Source of the DNA: Eledone cirrhosa
Taxonomy: Eukaryota; Mollusca; Cephalopoda; Octopoda; Eledonidae
DNA: 64,000 nucleotides
Direction: 5' to 3'
NCBI GenBank assembly: GCA_964016885.1
Contig: OZ024743.1
Location: 171,523,244 to 171,587,243, forward strand
Made by a program: the position numbers and the translations under genes. A model generated the notes under the pieces. That model was given only the letters and a program-made list of their open reading frames with translations. It did no database searches and had not been told where the DNA came from. Below are positions 21,583-33,559 of this stretch, piece after piece. The first letter of the stretch is position 1; every line of letters begins with the position of its first letter.

Positions 21583-22900
21583 CGAACTATACACGGATAT
21601 TTTACGTCTTGATGTGGTGGCTAAATATATGTTATGTTTATACCATTACTTATTTGTATAGGTAAGTATATATTACCTGTATGTTTTGTGAAAGTACGTA
21701 TATTTGCTTGTATATGTTACTGGCGTATATATTATATTATATATACTGGCACATGTGCATATGGTTATCTGTATACGTGAGTTTTGCTTCTGTGTGAGTA
21801 TGCAGGTTCGTATGTATGGGTACTTTGTGTTTTGGTTGACTTTAGCGAACATATGTGTATTTACATGTAGGTATGTGTGTGCGGACGTTATACATGTATT
21901 TATGTGTGTATATTTATATACGTTTATATAATTATTTGTATACACGCACCCACACACACATATATATGTATTTTTTTTATATATATTTTTTATGTGTATT
22001 TGGTGTATACGTTCGTATGTGTGCGGGTACAGGCGTTGCGTGAGTTCTGTATGTGCGTGCGTGGTTTTTTTGTGTACGTGCTTGTATTTGCATACCCATG
22101 GCTGGTGTTTTCGCGTATGCATGTGTATGTACGTATACTGATGCGTGCATGTATATATTTAATTTTTGTTGATTTCAATTACCTCTGTAATTTATTTACA
22201 TTATTCTTAACTCTGAAGCCGTGTATCATTCGGTTTCCTAAATAGAATTTTAGTATACGACTTCAGTTATATGATAAACGTGGTTTTGTCTTTGGGTGTA
22301 ATTGTTCTCACCGCCCCACAAATGAGGTATTATCTTCGTTTTTCCGTTCATTGCCAGGGAACGTCTCCACGAATCCCCTAATAGAATATTAGTCTACGTC
22401 TTCATTTATACCATATTCGTGGTTTTGTCTTTGGGTGTAATTGTTCTCAGCGCTCCACATATTGACGTATTATCTTCGTTTTTTCCCGTTCATTGCCAGA
22501 GAACGTCTCCACGAACCACATAATAGAATATTAGTCTACGACTTCATTTATACCATAAACGTGGTTTTGTCTTTGTGTAATTATTTTCACCGCTCCTAAT
22601 TATGACGTATTATCTTCATTTTTTCCCGTTTTTTTGCCAGGGAGCGTTTCCACGAACCAAAGTATCGTCTTCTTGTCTTGCTTCAGTTGCAACATTTTTC
22701 GAAAGATTTACTTCTGCGTTCACAGATTGATATTTTTAGTTTCCGAAGATCCCGTTATGGGTGAAAGCAGCGATTCTTTGCTTAAACTTTAATCTGTTAT
22801 TTTAATAAATATTTGCTCTACGGTTCTTATATATTTGATATATATTTATCCTTATCGAGCTCTCTTTGCATTTTAGTCTTCTAATTTATTATTATTATTA
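21583..22900 (+). repeat. PLE 3 3' region (pLTR) with TG/TA-rich part and tandem units
   Basis: Matches 11882-13215 end to end and, inverted, 18748-19577. It has an intrinsic TATGTGTG-rich stretch (21680-22150) and three ~141 bp tandem units starting at about 22243, 22383 and 22525. It ends at GAGCTCTCTTTGCATTTTAG followed by (TA)n. Confidence 0.85.
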
Positions 22901-22974
22901 TAACATATATATATATATATATATATATAAGTTGGAATAGGATGAAAAGAAATTTCATTTCTCACTCTTAGTTA

Positions 22975-23104
22975 TAATAAACTTCCGCTAAACTGATACG
23001 TACATATATATATATGTGTACCTGTATGTATATATATATATATATATATATACATGCTACTGTACGTCTGTATACATGTATGTATGTACGTATACATACA
23101 TACT

Positions 23105-23110
<6 letters not shown>
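22975..23110 (+). repeat. Repeat shared with 28420-28530
   Basis: GATACGTACATATATATATG.. through ..CTGTACGTCTGTATACAT.. to GTATGTACGTATACATAC matches the sequence flanking the TIR element at 27868-28430, where it occurs on both sides in opposite orientations. Confidence 0.65.

Positions 23111-23173
<63 letters not shown>
23110..23173. repeat. (TA)n microsatellite
   Basis: Pure TA tract. Confidence 0.95.
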
Positions 23174-23185
<12 letters not shown>

Positions 23186-23416
23186 AGGTATACGAGATAT
23201 CATTTTCGGTTTCCCTAGTTCTGGGTTAGAGTAGCCCAAACGAGGTGTTTTTTAGCGTCCAGTAGGTCGATCATAGGGTTGTTATTTGATAGTTCCGTGA
23301 TCAGTAATCCTTGGAGTAGTTCCAGAAGGTAAACAAGAGGATTAACATAAGTGATGAAACATGTAAATGGTAGACATAGACCCTACTGTATCGCTCATCT
23401 GTGTTAATCCTCATTT

Positions 23417-23425
<9 letters not shown>
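23174..23425 (+). repeat. Second copy of the ~250 bp repeat at 14374
   Basis: See 14374-14625; same boundaries, same terminal GAGGATTAACA..TGTTAATCCTC hairpin potential. Confidence 0.8.
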
Positions 23426-23477
<52 letters not shown>

Positions 23478-23481
<4 letters not shown>

Positions 23482-24012
23482 ATCCAGTTAGAGGTTGTGA
23501 ATACTCCGTATTGTGGATAGAATTAGCGTACTGCGTTGTTTGACTCAACAAGAGGTTTCATTAGGTAGCGAGTTTGCGAGTTCTCGGGAATGCCTATGCA
23601 AGTTAATCTTGGAGTAATATTAGTGAAAGAATGAAGAATAGCATGGTTAGCAATACAAAAAGGGTTTTATTTAAAGTATTAACAATTGTTTCATTGATTA
23701 AGTTGTCTAAAAATTGCTAATCACTTGAAGTTGTGTCACTCAATTTTAAATACAATGTATGCTTAATCAACTCATCGGAAATACCGATTAAAATTATACA
23801 CGGCGTTTGTAATATACTAGGAAAAAAACGCCGTGTATAATTTTAATTTTAATCAGATTTTCCGATGATTTGATTAAGTATACATTGAATTTAAAATTGA
23901 GTGACACAACTTCAATGATTAGTAATTTGTAGACAACTTAATCAATGAAACAATTGTTAATACTGTAAATAAAGACCTTTTTGTACTGTTGACCATGTTA
24001 TTCTTCACTCTT

Positions 24013-24018
<6 letters not shown>
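23478..24018. repeat. pLTR segment plus second copy of the large palindrome
   Basis: 23478-23620 is the reverse of a PLE 1-type terminus (compare 3870-4010, both with TTGTTGAGTCAAACAA-like blocks). 23621-24018 is the palindrome also seen at 14648-15027, with the same AAACGCCGTGTATAATTTTA core plus a 6 bp ATTTTA duplication. Confidence 0.85.

Positions 24019-24077
<59 letters not shown>
24019..24077. repeat. (TA)n microsatellite
   Basis: Pure TA tract directly before PLE 4, copy 2. Confidence 0.95.
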
Positions 24078-24081
<4 letters not shown>

Positions 24082-26280
24082 GACTGAAATTCACACCAAC
24101 ACCACAATACTTTTACCTCAATGAGATAAATGACGATATCTCACACTGCAGCAACTTTCCCATACCATGAACTACCGCAACTTAAACCCAAACCCAACAC
24201 GAGTCGAAGGGAATGGGAGATTATCCATGAACTAAAAAACAATACTGACATTGTAATTAAGGAAGCAGACAAGGGAAGTACTGTCGTCATTATGGATGCT
24301 GAACAATATAACGATTCTGTTCTCTCTCTTACAAGTTACTAACTACTATGAAAAAGTAAATAACTACCAGCAATCAAAAACGATGCCCAGATTAAACACT
24401 TTCATTTGTCGATAACAGGAAGACTTAACTAAAAAAGAACGCGATTATTTAACACATTTTGAATACAAAACCATCAACCTTTACGGACTTCCGAAGATCT
24501 ACAAGTGTAAAATAATTAACGATGCCTGTAAAGAATCCACCTCAACCTGTGTGAACACACACAAAACGCAACTGACCTTAAATTAAGACCAATTGTAGCA
24601 GGCCTACAATGTGAAACACACAGACTAAGCAACTTTATAGACATACTACTAAAACCAATTATTAAACACATACCTAGCCTTGAAAGAGACGATCTGGACC
24701 TCTCAAACCACCTCCCCAAACATGTCAACCATTATTGTCTTTCGATGTAGTGAATCTCTACACAATGATCCCACACCAATACGGACTAGAAGCAATAGGA
24801 TTCTGGCTAGAGAAATATCCCAATAAGATACGTGACAGAATAGAAATAAGCTTCATTACCGGGGGATTAAAATTTATTTTACAGAACAACTTTTTTGATT
24901 TCGATGGCAGTACTTACAAGCAAATATCGGGGACTGAGATGAGTATAAAGGTCGCTCCAACTTATGCCAACTTAGTCATGGCATACTTGGAAGTCCAGAT
25001 ATATGAACACTCCAAATAAAAATACGGATTGAACTTCCACAAATATTTATCAGAGAATTGGAAACGCTACTTGGACGATTGTCTTATTCTTTGGTCTCAC
25101 ACACTCGACTAACTAAATGATTTCAAAAATTTAATTTAACTACATCAATAACGACATACAATTCACAATGGAATACAGCCAAGATCAACTCCCATTTCTG
25201 GACATCTTAATCATAAAAAGAGACACAAATATTGAAACTGACATACACTACCAACCAACAGATTCCAAACAATACCTGCTATTCACCTCCAACCAACCAA
25301 AGAACACGAAAATAAACAGCCCTTTTAACCTAGCATGAAGAATTTGCACAATTGTCTCCAATTATGAAACGCGAAATAAAAGACTTCAATAATTAAAGGA
25401 AATTCTGCTCTAAAGACAGTACCCACCATTACTAATAAATAATTGTTTCTACATTTGGCACAAGGCCAGCAATTACCCAGTGCATAACTGGTACTTTATT
25501 TTATCGACCCCGTAAGGCAAAGTTAACCTTGGCGGGATTTCAACTCAGAATGGCAAGGGCCGAAACTCTATGCATCAAAGCATGGCGTCCGACCCTCTAC
25601 CGATACTGCCAATCCACCGCCCATTACTAATAAATAATGGAATAGAAAGGGCTAAAGCAATAGGCATTGATGAATTACGAAAACAGAAACAAATTCAAGG
25701 TACATCCAATATTCTACCATATATCTCAACACACAACCCAAGAAATGCGGAAGCTTACAACATTATTCACAAGAACATCCCACTATTGAAACAAGAATGA
25801 AAAAGCCCTTGAAACACACAAATTATCAAAAGCAAAAGACAACTGAAATCACTAAAAACATTACTCACCAATGCCAAATTTCCTACCACAAACCCACAAC
25901 CAACTGTGGAACCTGCACTCACCTCATTTAAGGCAACATGTATACATTTCAATCAGGACAAAATTTTGTTGTAAAAAATGACGTCACTTGCTCATCAAAA
26001 AATTTACTTCATGCCATTAAATGTAAAGGATGCAATGAAGATTATATAGGACAAACTAAACTCACACTCATAAACAGAATGACAATTCATCGCCAACAAT
26101 TACGAGACCCTACCACAGGATATATACCACTCATCTAGACATATGCGCAAGTGATAAGACACCGAAATTCCAAGTCTTCCCATTTTATCTTTGCGCTGAC
26201 AATACAACAGAACAAATACGAATAAATAAGGAAAATATGTTTATTCAAAAATATAGACCAGCATTAAATATAGTTTAATA
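24078..26280 (+). pseudogene. Penelope/Poseidon-type PLE with C-terminal GIY-YIG (PLE 4, second copy)
   Basis: Near-identical to 15640-17085 over the RT, with different small indels. This copy lacks about 130 bp near 24147 that the first one has, but keeps motif B (SGTEMSIKVAPTYANLVM) that the first one lost. After the SINE at 25445-25620 it continues with a linker and the endonuclease: NLLHAIKCKGCNEDYIGQTK, NRMTIHRQQ, then in another frame CASDKTPKFQVFPFY and FIQKYRPALN, the expected GIY, YIG, R/H and final Asn landmarks. The insert and the frame breaks make it inactive. Confidence 0.87.
25445..25620 (-). mobile_element. Complete SINE inserted in PLE 4 with target-site duplication
   Basis: Reverse-oriented full-length SINE from tail (TTGTTTCTACATTTGGCACA) to head (CCGATACTGCCAATCCACC). 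The PLE sequence CCATTACTAATAAATAAT is present on both sides (about 25427-25444 and 25621-25640), a clear 18 bp target-site duplication. The same SINE/PLE junction exists at 17090, so the insertion predates the duplication of this block. Confidence 0.9.
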
Positions 26281-26314
26281 TACATTATGTTAACACCATA
26301 ACATGCAAACTATC

Positions 26315-26414
<100 letters not shown>

Positions 26415-26439
26415 TAACACCTTCTATATTCGAAAATAA

Positions 26440-26760
26440 AAACCAGAGGTAGATAAATCTTAACATACGTTAATACTCTAACATCTTGACATGCTAAACA
26501 TGCCCCCGCACACACATAACTCCTTCCTCCATTCCTAACGGAATCATGTTCCTACACACACACACACACAAATATATATTCTCTCCATCTTAGCATGCTA
26601 ACCATACTCCCACACACACATATAACACTCATACACACACACACAACTCCCTCCCCCATTTCTACTAATAGAATCATCTTCCTACACACACACACACCAG
26701 CACACAAATAAAAATACATATCTCTACTTTCAATAGAAAGTCTAAAGTTTGACACGCCAG
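26440..26760. repeat. Diverged CA-rich tandem units
   Basis: Two related stretches, each with a CATGCTAA(A/C)CATNC block, CACACACATA, an ACTCCNTCC.CCATT block and a GAATCAT(G/C)TTCCTACACA end. Confidence 0.6.
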
Positions 26761-26877
26761 CAAATCAGCCATACTCACTGAACCAGAACAATTCTCCCCA
26801 TCCCATTTTTCTTGACCATTATCTTTTGTTTGACACAACATTCTCTAAATGACTACAAAGGAAATTCCCAAATACGG

Positions 26878-27260
26878 GTGCGAAATTAAATGTTCTTGTT
26901 CACGTGACAGTTATAATTTCATTTATAACCAATCAAATTACATTTATAAAAAAGCCTTGGTAAGCCACTTTTTTAAAGTAAAAAGTAATTCAAACACCCA
27001 CTGGCACGAAAGTTGATGTGCTTATTCACGTGACTGCATCAACCAAATTTCACTCAATAATGAAAAAACAATCTGAGACCCCCTTTTTTTAAAGGCAAAT
27101 ATAATAAGAACTTTGTAACTCGAACTAACGCGGAAATTATTATACTTATTCACACGACAGTTATCAAAATGACTTTGCTAAAAACCTAGCATTTCCAGCC
27201 ACCTTTTCCATATAAAACAAGTAACATTCAAATACCAACCAGATGCGAGAAAAACCACAA
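26878..27260. repeat. ~125 bp diverged tandem repeat, three units
   Basis: Units start at about 26881, 27007 and 27131, each with a GCGAAA-like start and a TTCACGTGAC / TTCACGTGAC / TTCACACGAC block, and ends that resemble each other (AGTAATTCAAACACCCACTG against AGTAACATTCAAATACCAAC). The first two units carry CACGTG. Confidence 0.6.
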
Positions 27261-27443
27261 ATCGTCCATCTCAATTCTACTTTTGAAAAGCACAAGAACT
27301 GCGAAACCGGTAAAGGAACCAAATAAATATATTTAAAAAAAAACAAACTCCAGTTGCATTTTCGATTTCATTTTTTTTCCTTATAATTTCACTCGTGTAG
27401 GACATCTCGTTTTTTTTTTTCATTTTGTAGAAAAAAACCTCAC

Positions 27444-27474
<31 letters not shown>

Positions 27475-27519
27475 ATAAATGTTATAGTTTGCTAGAAGCA
27501 TTGTATATCTATACTATAA

Positions 27520-27770
27520 TAAAGGGAGGAGTGCGGGATAGCACGAATTTTATATTTTTTAACCCCGTTAGTAAAATAAGTTTGATTACTTTCAATAAAT
27601 AATGAATGCATATTACATAATTTATGTACTAAATTTCGTAACTCATGATTATACATAAATAATTTTATTGCCTATTTCAAGATTCACTTCTTTTAAAAGA
27701 TTTCAATTTAAATACATCCAGTATATCCCCACCATCACCACCATATATATATATATAAATATATATATAT
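27520..27770. other. Unassigned AT-rich sequence
   Basis: No coding or repeat relationship recognised inside this window. Confidence 0.4.
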
Positions 27771-27867
27771 ATAAGTAAGTATACGTACAGACATATTTGT
27801 ATACAGACGTACAGTAGTATGTATATATATACATACATGCACGCATATATATATATATGTACGTATG

Positions 27868-28430
27868 GATTTACCGAACATTTATTATAATGCTCGGTTT
27901 GTTTGTAAACAAACATCCCGAATTAAGCCGTACTGTGTTTAGCAACCATCGTTGTCCTTTTAGCAGAGAAGTATTTAGAAGTTGTAATGTTGCCACGAGG
28001 CAGAGAGATATGATAGGAATATCGACAACGACTTTTAGCTTGTTTTTACATTATTTATTAACAAAGGTTGAGCTGGCATACCAAGAGAAATAAAACAAAT
28101 CAATTAAGATTACAAGAGAAAGTACGGTCGACTGGCTGAGGCATTTGGCCTGGCCCGTAGTAATGTTTTGTCGTTACATATTGTTTGTGCTTGCGGAGCA
28201 AAAGAATAAGTGGTCTTTACCTTGGCGTCGGCAAGCTGCAAGAGTGAGATTCCTCAAATCTTCGCGGGCTATTTCTCCCTCAGGACGCGTAGGGATACAT
28301 CCTCTTCTCCTGGCGCTGATTGGCTGAGCTGAGCCAAATCACGCACAGAGAATGTATGTGAGCCCGCGGAATGTAGGTCACTACACCCTTTTGTTCGAGC
28401 ATTATAATAAATGTTCGGTAAATCCATACG
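27868..28430. mobile_element. Non-autonomous element with terminal inverted repeats
   Basis: GTATGGATTTACCGAACATT..AATGCTCG at the left and its exact reverse complement at 28396-28430 form inverted repeats of about 35 bp, with the mirror extending into flanking TATGTACG-type sequence. The ~490 bp interior is unique here and has no convincing ORF. It may be a MITE-like DNA element or another inverted PLE terminus. Confidence 0.55.
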
Positions 28431-28599
28431 TACATATATATATGTGTACATGTATGTATATATATATACATGGTATTGTACGTCTGTATACATATATGTA
28501 TGTACGTATACATACTTATATTTAAGTAACAGCCGTACTAAGATTGAGAAATGAAATTTCGTTTCATTTTTTCCATTTATATATATATATATATAAAGT

Positions 28600-28658
28600 A
28601 TATCGCCAGGCCCAGGAATCGAATTTACGACCTCACGATTACGAATCCAATTCGCTAA

Positions 28659-28661
<3 letters not shown>
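28600..28661 (-). mobile_element. tRNA-like SINE head fragment
   Basis: On minus it starts GTGGTTAGCGAATTGGATTC and ends with a B-box-like AATTCGATTCCTGG. A tRNA-derived head of a SINE type different from the one common in this window. It abuts a (CA)n tract. Confidence 0.6.

Positions 28662-28754
<93 letters not shown>
28660..28754. repeat. (CA)n-(TA)n microsatellite
   Basis: CA tract followed by TA tract, up to the PLE 5 start. Confidence 0.95.
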
Positions 28755-28757
<3 letters not shown>

Positions 28758-28764
28758 GGTAGTT

Positions 28765-30410
28765 TTTTTAAAATAGATAACCGGATTGAAAGCCTAGCCA
28801 AATGTAAAGAATATATTACCCTTAAAAACCATGAATAGACTTTACTAATCGACCTAGCTGTAGACTGATTGAACCGGCTAAATCCGAAGTTGGCCTTGCA
28901 AGTAAAAAAATGTTAAGAAAAAGAATTCTCTAAGACTGACTTATCACAATGGTTAAATACATCCTCTGTTATTTCTTGGTTTAATAATATATAAGGCAAA
29001 AATAAGTGTAGATTTACCCAATTTGATATTGTTGAATTTTACCCCTCTATTACTCTCTCCTTATTAACTAAAGCCTTAGATTTTGCAAAACCTTTCATTA
29101 ATATTTCTAAATTAGATGAAGACATTATCTTTCAGGCTAGGAAAACCCTACTCTTTACTAATGAAAGTATTTGGGTTAAAAAGTCAAGCCCTGAACACTC
29201 TTTTGATGTTGCGATGGGTTCATATGACAGTGCGGATGTGTGTGACTTAGTAGGATTATTCCTTCTCCACACCCTTAAAGAGAAATTTCCTTCCCATAAT
29301 ATCGGTTTATACCGTGACGACGGATTGGCTGTTTCTCATACCACCAACGGCCATAACCTTGATAAATTCCGTAAAGATTTAATCAATACTTTTGCTAACC
29401 TAAGCCTTAAAATTACTATAGATTCGAACCTTACCAATGCTAACTTTCTTGACATTAATCTTGATCTACTTACTGCCTCTTTTAAACCTTATCATAAATC
29501 TAACGAGAATCTAAGATATATACACAAAGAGTCTTGCCATCCCCCTATAGTTTTTAAAAATCTTGTTCCCAATATTAGCCGTATGATTTTTACCTTATCT
29601 TCGTCTCTAGAGATTTTTAACAAAGCCGCTCCTTATTATAATATGGATCTCAATAACAGTGGCTTTACAGAACATATTAAATATTTACCTACTCCTTCCC
29701 ATAAAACTAATCACAATAATAGGAAAAGGAAAATTATTTGGTTTACACTCCCCTTCTCTCTAACTGTCAAGACTAATGTAGGAAGGAAATTCCTTGACCT
29801 CCTAGACAAACATTTTCCCCCTAATCATAGATATTATAAGATATTTAATAGAAATGTAGTTAAAATCAGTTACTCTTGCAGTCCATCAATGAAGTCTAAA
29901 ATCACCAACTCTAATCGTACGAGAATAAATCCAGGATGCAGTTGCAGGAAGTAGGATGAATGCACATTACAGGGAAAATATTATACCAAATCCGTTGTAT
30001 ATGAGGCCAAAGTGACACCGTTGATTAAAACCCAGCCAGCCAGGAGTGAACGATATGTTGGCATGACCTAGGACAGGTTCAAAACCAGGTTTTATGCACA
30101 TGTCACTTCTTTTAAACACTCTGATAAAAGAACAGCAACGGCTCTCGGAAATAATTTGTGGGAATTCAAAAACAAAAACATCCCGTACTCTATCGATTGG
30201 TCTATTTTAGACCATTCGAGGGAATACCAAAGGCGCACAAAGAATTGTTCTTTGTGTACCACTGAAAAATTTAGAATTCTACAAAATTTGAAAGCCACTT
30301 CCATTTGCCTTAACTCCAACACCGAGATCTTCAGATGTTGTCCTCACCTGAAATCACATCTGCTCTGTAACTGGATTGACATTCCTACGATAACTCAACC
30401 ACCTTGAACT
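28765..30410 (+). pseudogene. PLE reverse transcriptase plus GIY-YIG endonuclease (PLE 5)
   Basis: Damaged finger region (28770-28990), motif A TQFDIVEFYPSI (29017-29050), then an open 246-residue frame from 29214: motif B GSYDSADVCDLVGLF, motif C GLYRDDGLAV (29305-29334), thumb blocks NISRMIFTLSSS, LLDKHFPPNHRYYKIFNR and KISYSCSPSM, ending GCSCRK. A stop and frameshift follow, then the endonuclease: SVVYEAKV, ERYVGMT, a stop, RFKTRFYAH, NLWEFKNKNIPYSI, CSLCTTEKFRILQNL and CPHLKSHL. The catalytic palm is one of the best preserved in the window. Same lineage as PLE 6. Confidence 0.87.
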
Positions 30411-30639
30411 TCTGCTTTGCTCTCTACGTCTTACATCCACTACGATTTTTATTACTCTCTGAACTCACTTTCTCTACCCTTATATTCGTTTTCTCAATTA
30501 TCTCCTCTTATATTTAAACATTTTTCCTATGTTACTTATTTTTCTTAACCCCCTCCCTACTTTCTACCTTACCCTTTACATACCCACCTCTTTTTTATTT
30601 AGAGATATTTATTTCTGTGTATGTGTATGTAATTGTGTA

Positions 30640-30642
30640 TAA

Positions 30643-30709
<67 letters not shown>

Positions 30710-30844
30710 ATTATATATATGTGTGTATATATATATGTATATATATATTATGTGTGTGTGTGTTTATGTGTATGTGTGTTTTTATTTATGTGGTGATGTA
30801 ACAATTTGTGTATATGGGTGTGTGTATATAAGTCTACGTATATG

Positions 30845-30923
<79 letters not shown>

Positions 30924-31169
30924 GTATATAGTTGTGTGTGTGTGTGTGTGTATATATATACATACACACACACACATACATTATTATATACAGAGTTATT
31001 AAATGTTTATTTTCATTGATTATTTGCTCCAGGAAACTGTTGAGTGCTCTAAATCAGCTATAAACATTTATACCTTTATTTTTTATTTTTCCTATTCTTA
31101 ACTATTTGAATAGCCCTTCCACCTTTTTATTTTTATATTTATATATGTATATATGTATATATATGTGTG

Positions 31170-31234
<65 letters not shown>

Positions 31235-31245
31235 GTATGTGTGTA

Positions 31246-31276
<31 letters not shown>

Positions 31277-31619
31277 GTATGTGCGTGCGTATGTATGTGT
31301 ACGTACTTATGCGTATGTGTGTATGTATATCTTAATCTATTGTTTTTTATATTTAGGTTTTTTATATATATGTTTTTTATATATGAGTAACTTTATATAT
31401 ATATATGTGTGTATGTCGTTGTATGTATTTTTTCTCATGTATATGTGTACGTGAATGTATTTATATGTTTTTCGATATATGTATATTCACATACATTTAT
31501 ATATATGTTCCTATTCGTGATTGTGAGTATATGCATGCGTATCAATGTGTATGAACGTGAATATGTATATGTGTGTGTATGTTTTTTATATATATGTATG
31601 TGTATGTATATATGTATGA

Positions 31620-31667
<48 letters not shown>

Positions 31668-31829
31668 GTATGTATATACATGTATATATTTATGTGTGCG
31701 TGTATATGTATTTGTATGTATACACTTTTCTGTGTATATGTTTGTACTGTGTATAATTATGTGTGTGTATTTTTCTGTGTATGTGTATATATATATGTGT
31801 ATGTGTATGCATGTATATATATATATATA

Positions 31830-31910
<81 letters not shown>
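30640..31910 (+). repeat. PLE 5 3' region: TA/TG-rich
   Basis: Alternating (TA)n and TATG/TGTG-rich sequence with short unique islands (30985-31140, 31330-31400). A block at about 31534-31640 (CATGCGTATCAATG.. GTATGTTTTTTATATATATG) recurs directly at 32163-32280 and inverted at 33437-33555. All frames here are translated microsatellite. Confidence 0.75.
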
Positions 31911-32050
31911 TTAGTTATACTATTTATGGTTATGTAAATACAAAACCTTAAGCAGTTGTAAGTATTTTACACACACCCTAAATAGTGGTAGGCAGTAATG
32001 TATTACTACCTTATTACCAGTAAGTTAAGTAGCTCAATGTAAAAACATCA
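31906..32050. repeat. Repeat family also at 13305-13480
   Basis: Shares TACTATTTATGGTTATGTAA, CCTAAATAGTG, GGCAGTAATGTATTACTACC and TTATTACCAGTAAG with the earlier copy. Confidence 0.6.
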
Positions 32051-32053
32051 GAT

Positions 32054-32165
32054 GTACACAGGTACACCATACTCGAATCCATGCATCTATTCCGTAGTGG
32101 GCACTTATCCGGTAGGTGGCAATTACAATTTGAGGTTTTTCTGTGTGCAGGTCCTCCGTTGAGCA
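32054..32165 (-). pseudogene. PLE endonuclease fragment in the left arm
   Basis: On minus this reads the cysteine cluster CNCHLPDKCPLRNRC and SMVYLCT, then stops at the arm end. Mirror copy of the start of 33560-34012. Confidence 0.8.
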
Positions 32166-32330
32166 TGCGTATCAATGAGTATGAATGTGAATATGTATAT
32201 GTGTGTATATGTGTGTGTATGTTTTTTATATATATGTGTGTGTATGTATATGTATATATGTATGTGTGTATATATATATAAATATATACGATATTAAATA
32301 AATGGAAACTATATTTATAAAACCATATCT

Positions 32331-32394
32331 ATTTCATTATATATATTTCAGGGATATCATATTAACAATATGCTATGCCTTCCTCAGACAAAAT
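32331..32394 (-). ncRNA. Hammerhead motif, left arm
   Basis: Exact mirror of 33323-33386 on the other strand; see that entry for the fold. Predicted cleavage between 32338 and 32337. Confidence 0.62.
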
Positions 32395-32494
32395 ACAATA
32401 TAAACAGTTTTATAGATAAATAGATTTGACATACCGTACAACATCGACTTGTATTTGAAAAGTTGAATTGGCAGTGAAAAAATTGTACACAATA

Positions 32495-33226
32495 TATTAA
32501 TATTAATATATTGAAATCTGCTCTCTATTTCTGCTTGATAGATAATCTTGTAGAGTAAAGACAAGAATAGTAGTAATATAGACTCTATATATATATGTGT
32601 GTATATATATACACATATATGTATACTTAAATTTTTATAGCACAATGAGAATGTTTTCCGTGAACTTAGGGTTTGCAGAGTTGATCATGTAAATTCACAT
32701 AGATGTTTGTACTTATCACATAAACATATGAATTTTTTTTTTTAAACTAAACATAAGATCATCACTTTTCACACATTATGGATACATGTCTCATTCAGGA
32801 ATACTGATATTTACAATATAGTGGCTGGTTTTTATACATACTAATACCTCTACATTAAAACATAGGGTTTTTATGCCTCGCCTATGTCTGGTTATTTTTA
32901 ATTTTTCTCTCTATATAACAGCTGGTTTCTCTCCTAACCACATATATCTCCCTTACATTAATACTAGAGCTAAATAAATAAATAAATAAATAAATGTATC
33001 ATTGATACGTTTACTCAACGGATGTCCCACTACCTAGTTTTCTATATATATATCTATCTCTATTTCCTCTCTCTCTATATATATATATATCTCTCTGTTT
33101 CTTTACATGAAGTTCTTCTCTTTATCTATCTTTCCATCTCTCTATTTTGTTCCATGCATTTCTTCTTTTTCTTCTTTTTCTTCGTTTTCTGTCTTTCTTT
33201 CCTTTTTTCTCTCTTTCTTTCTCTCT
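32495..33226. other. Spacer of the inverted repeat
   Basis: AT-rich then pyrimidine-rich (33050-33226, TCTT/CTTT runs). No ORF or repeat relation seen apart from short TA tracts. Confidence 0.5.
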
Positions 33227-33322
33227 GTGTACAATTTTTTCACTGCCAATTCAACTTTTCAAATACAAGTCGATGTTGTACGGTATGTCAAATCTATTTA
33301 TCTATAAAACTGTTTATATTGT

Positions 33323-33386
33323 ATTTTGTCTGAGGAAGGCATAGCATATTGTTAATATGATATCCCTGAAATATATATAATGAAAT
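33323..33386 (+). ncRNA. Hammerhead motif, right arm
   Basis: Helix I ATTTTGT (33323-33329) pairs with ATGAAAT (33380-33386), 7 bp with two G-U pairs. Core CUGAGGA (33330-33336; position 7 is variable). Stem II 33337-33367 has 12 pairs and two mismatches around a GTT loop. GAAA at 33368-33371. Helix III is the 8-nt self-complementary ATATATAT (33371-33378). H17 is A at 33379. A helix III this short would fold poorly as a monomer; PLE hammerheads have been proposed to act as dimers. Confidence 0.65.
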
Positions 33387-33559
33387 AGATATGGTTTTAT
33401 AAATATAGTTTCCATTTATTTAATATCGTATATATTTATATATATATACACACATACATATATACATATACATACACACACATATATATAAAAAACATAC
33501 ACACACATATACACACATATACATATTCACATTCATACTCATTGATACGCATGCTCAAC

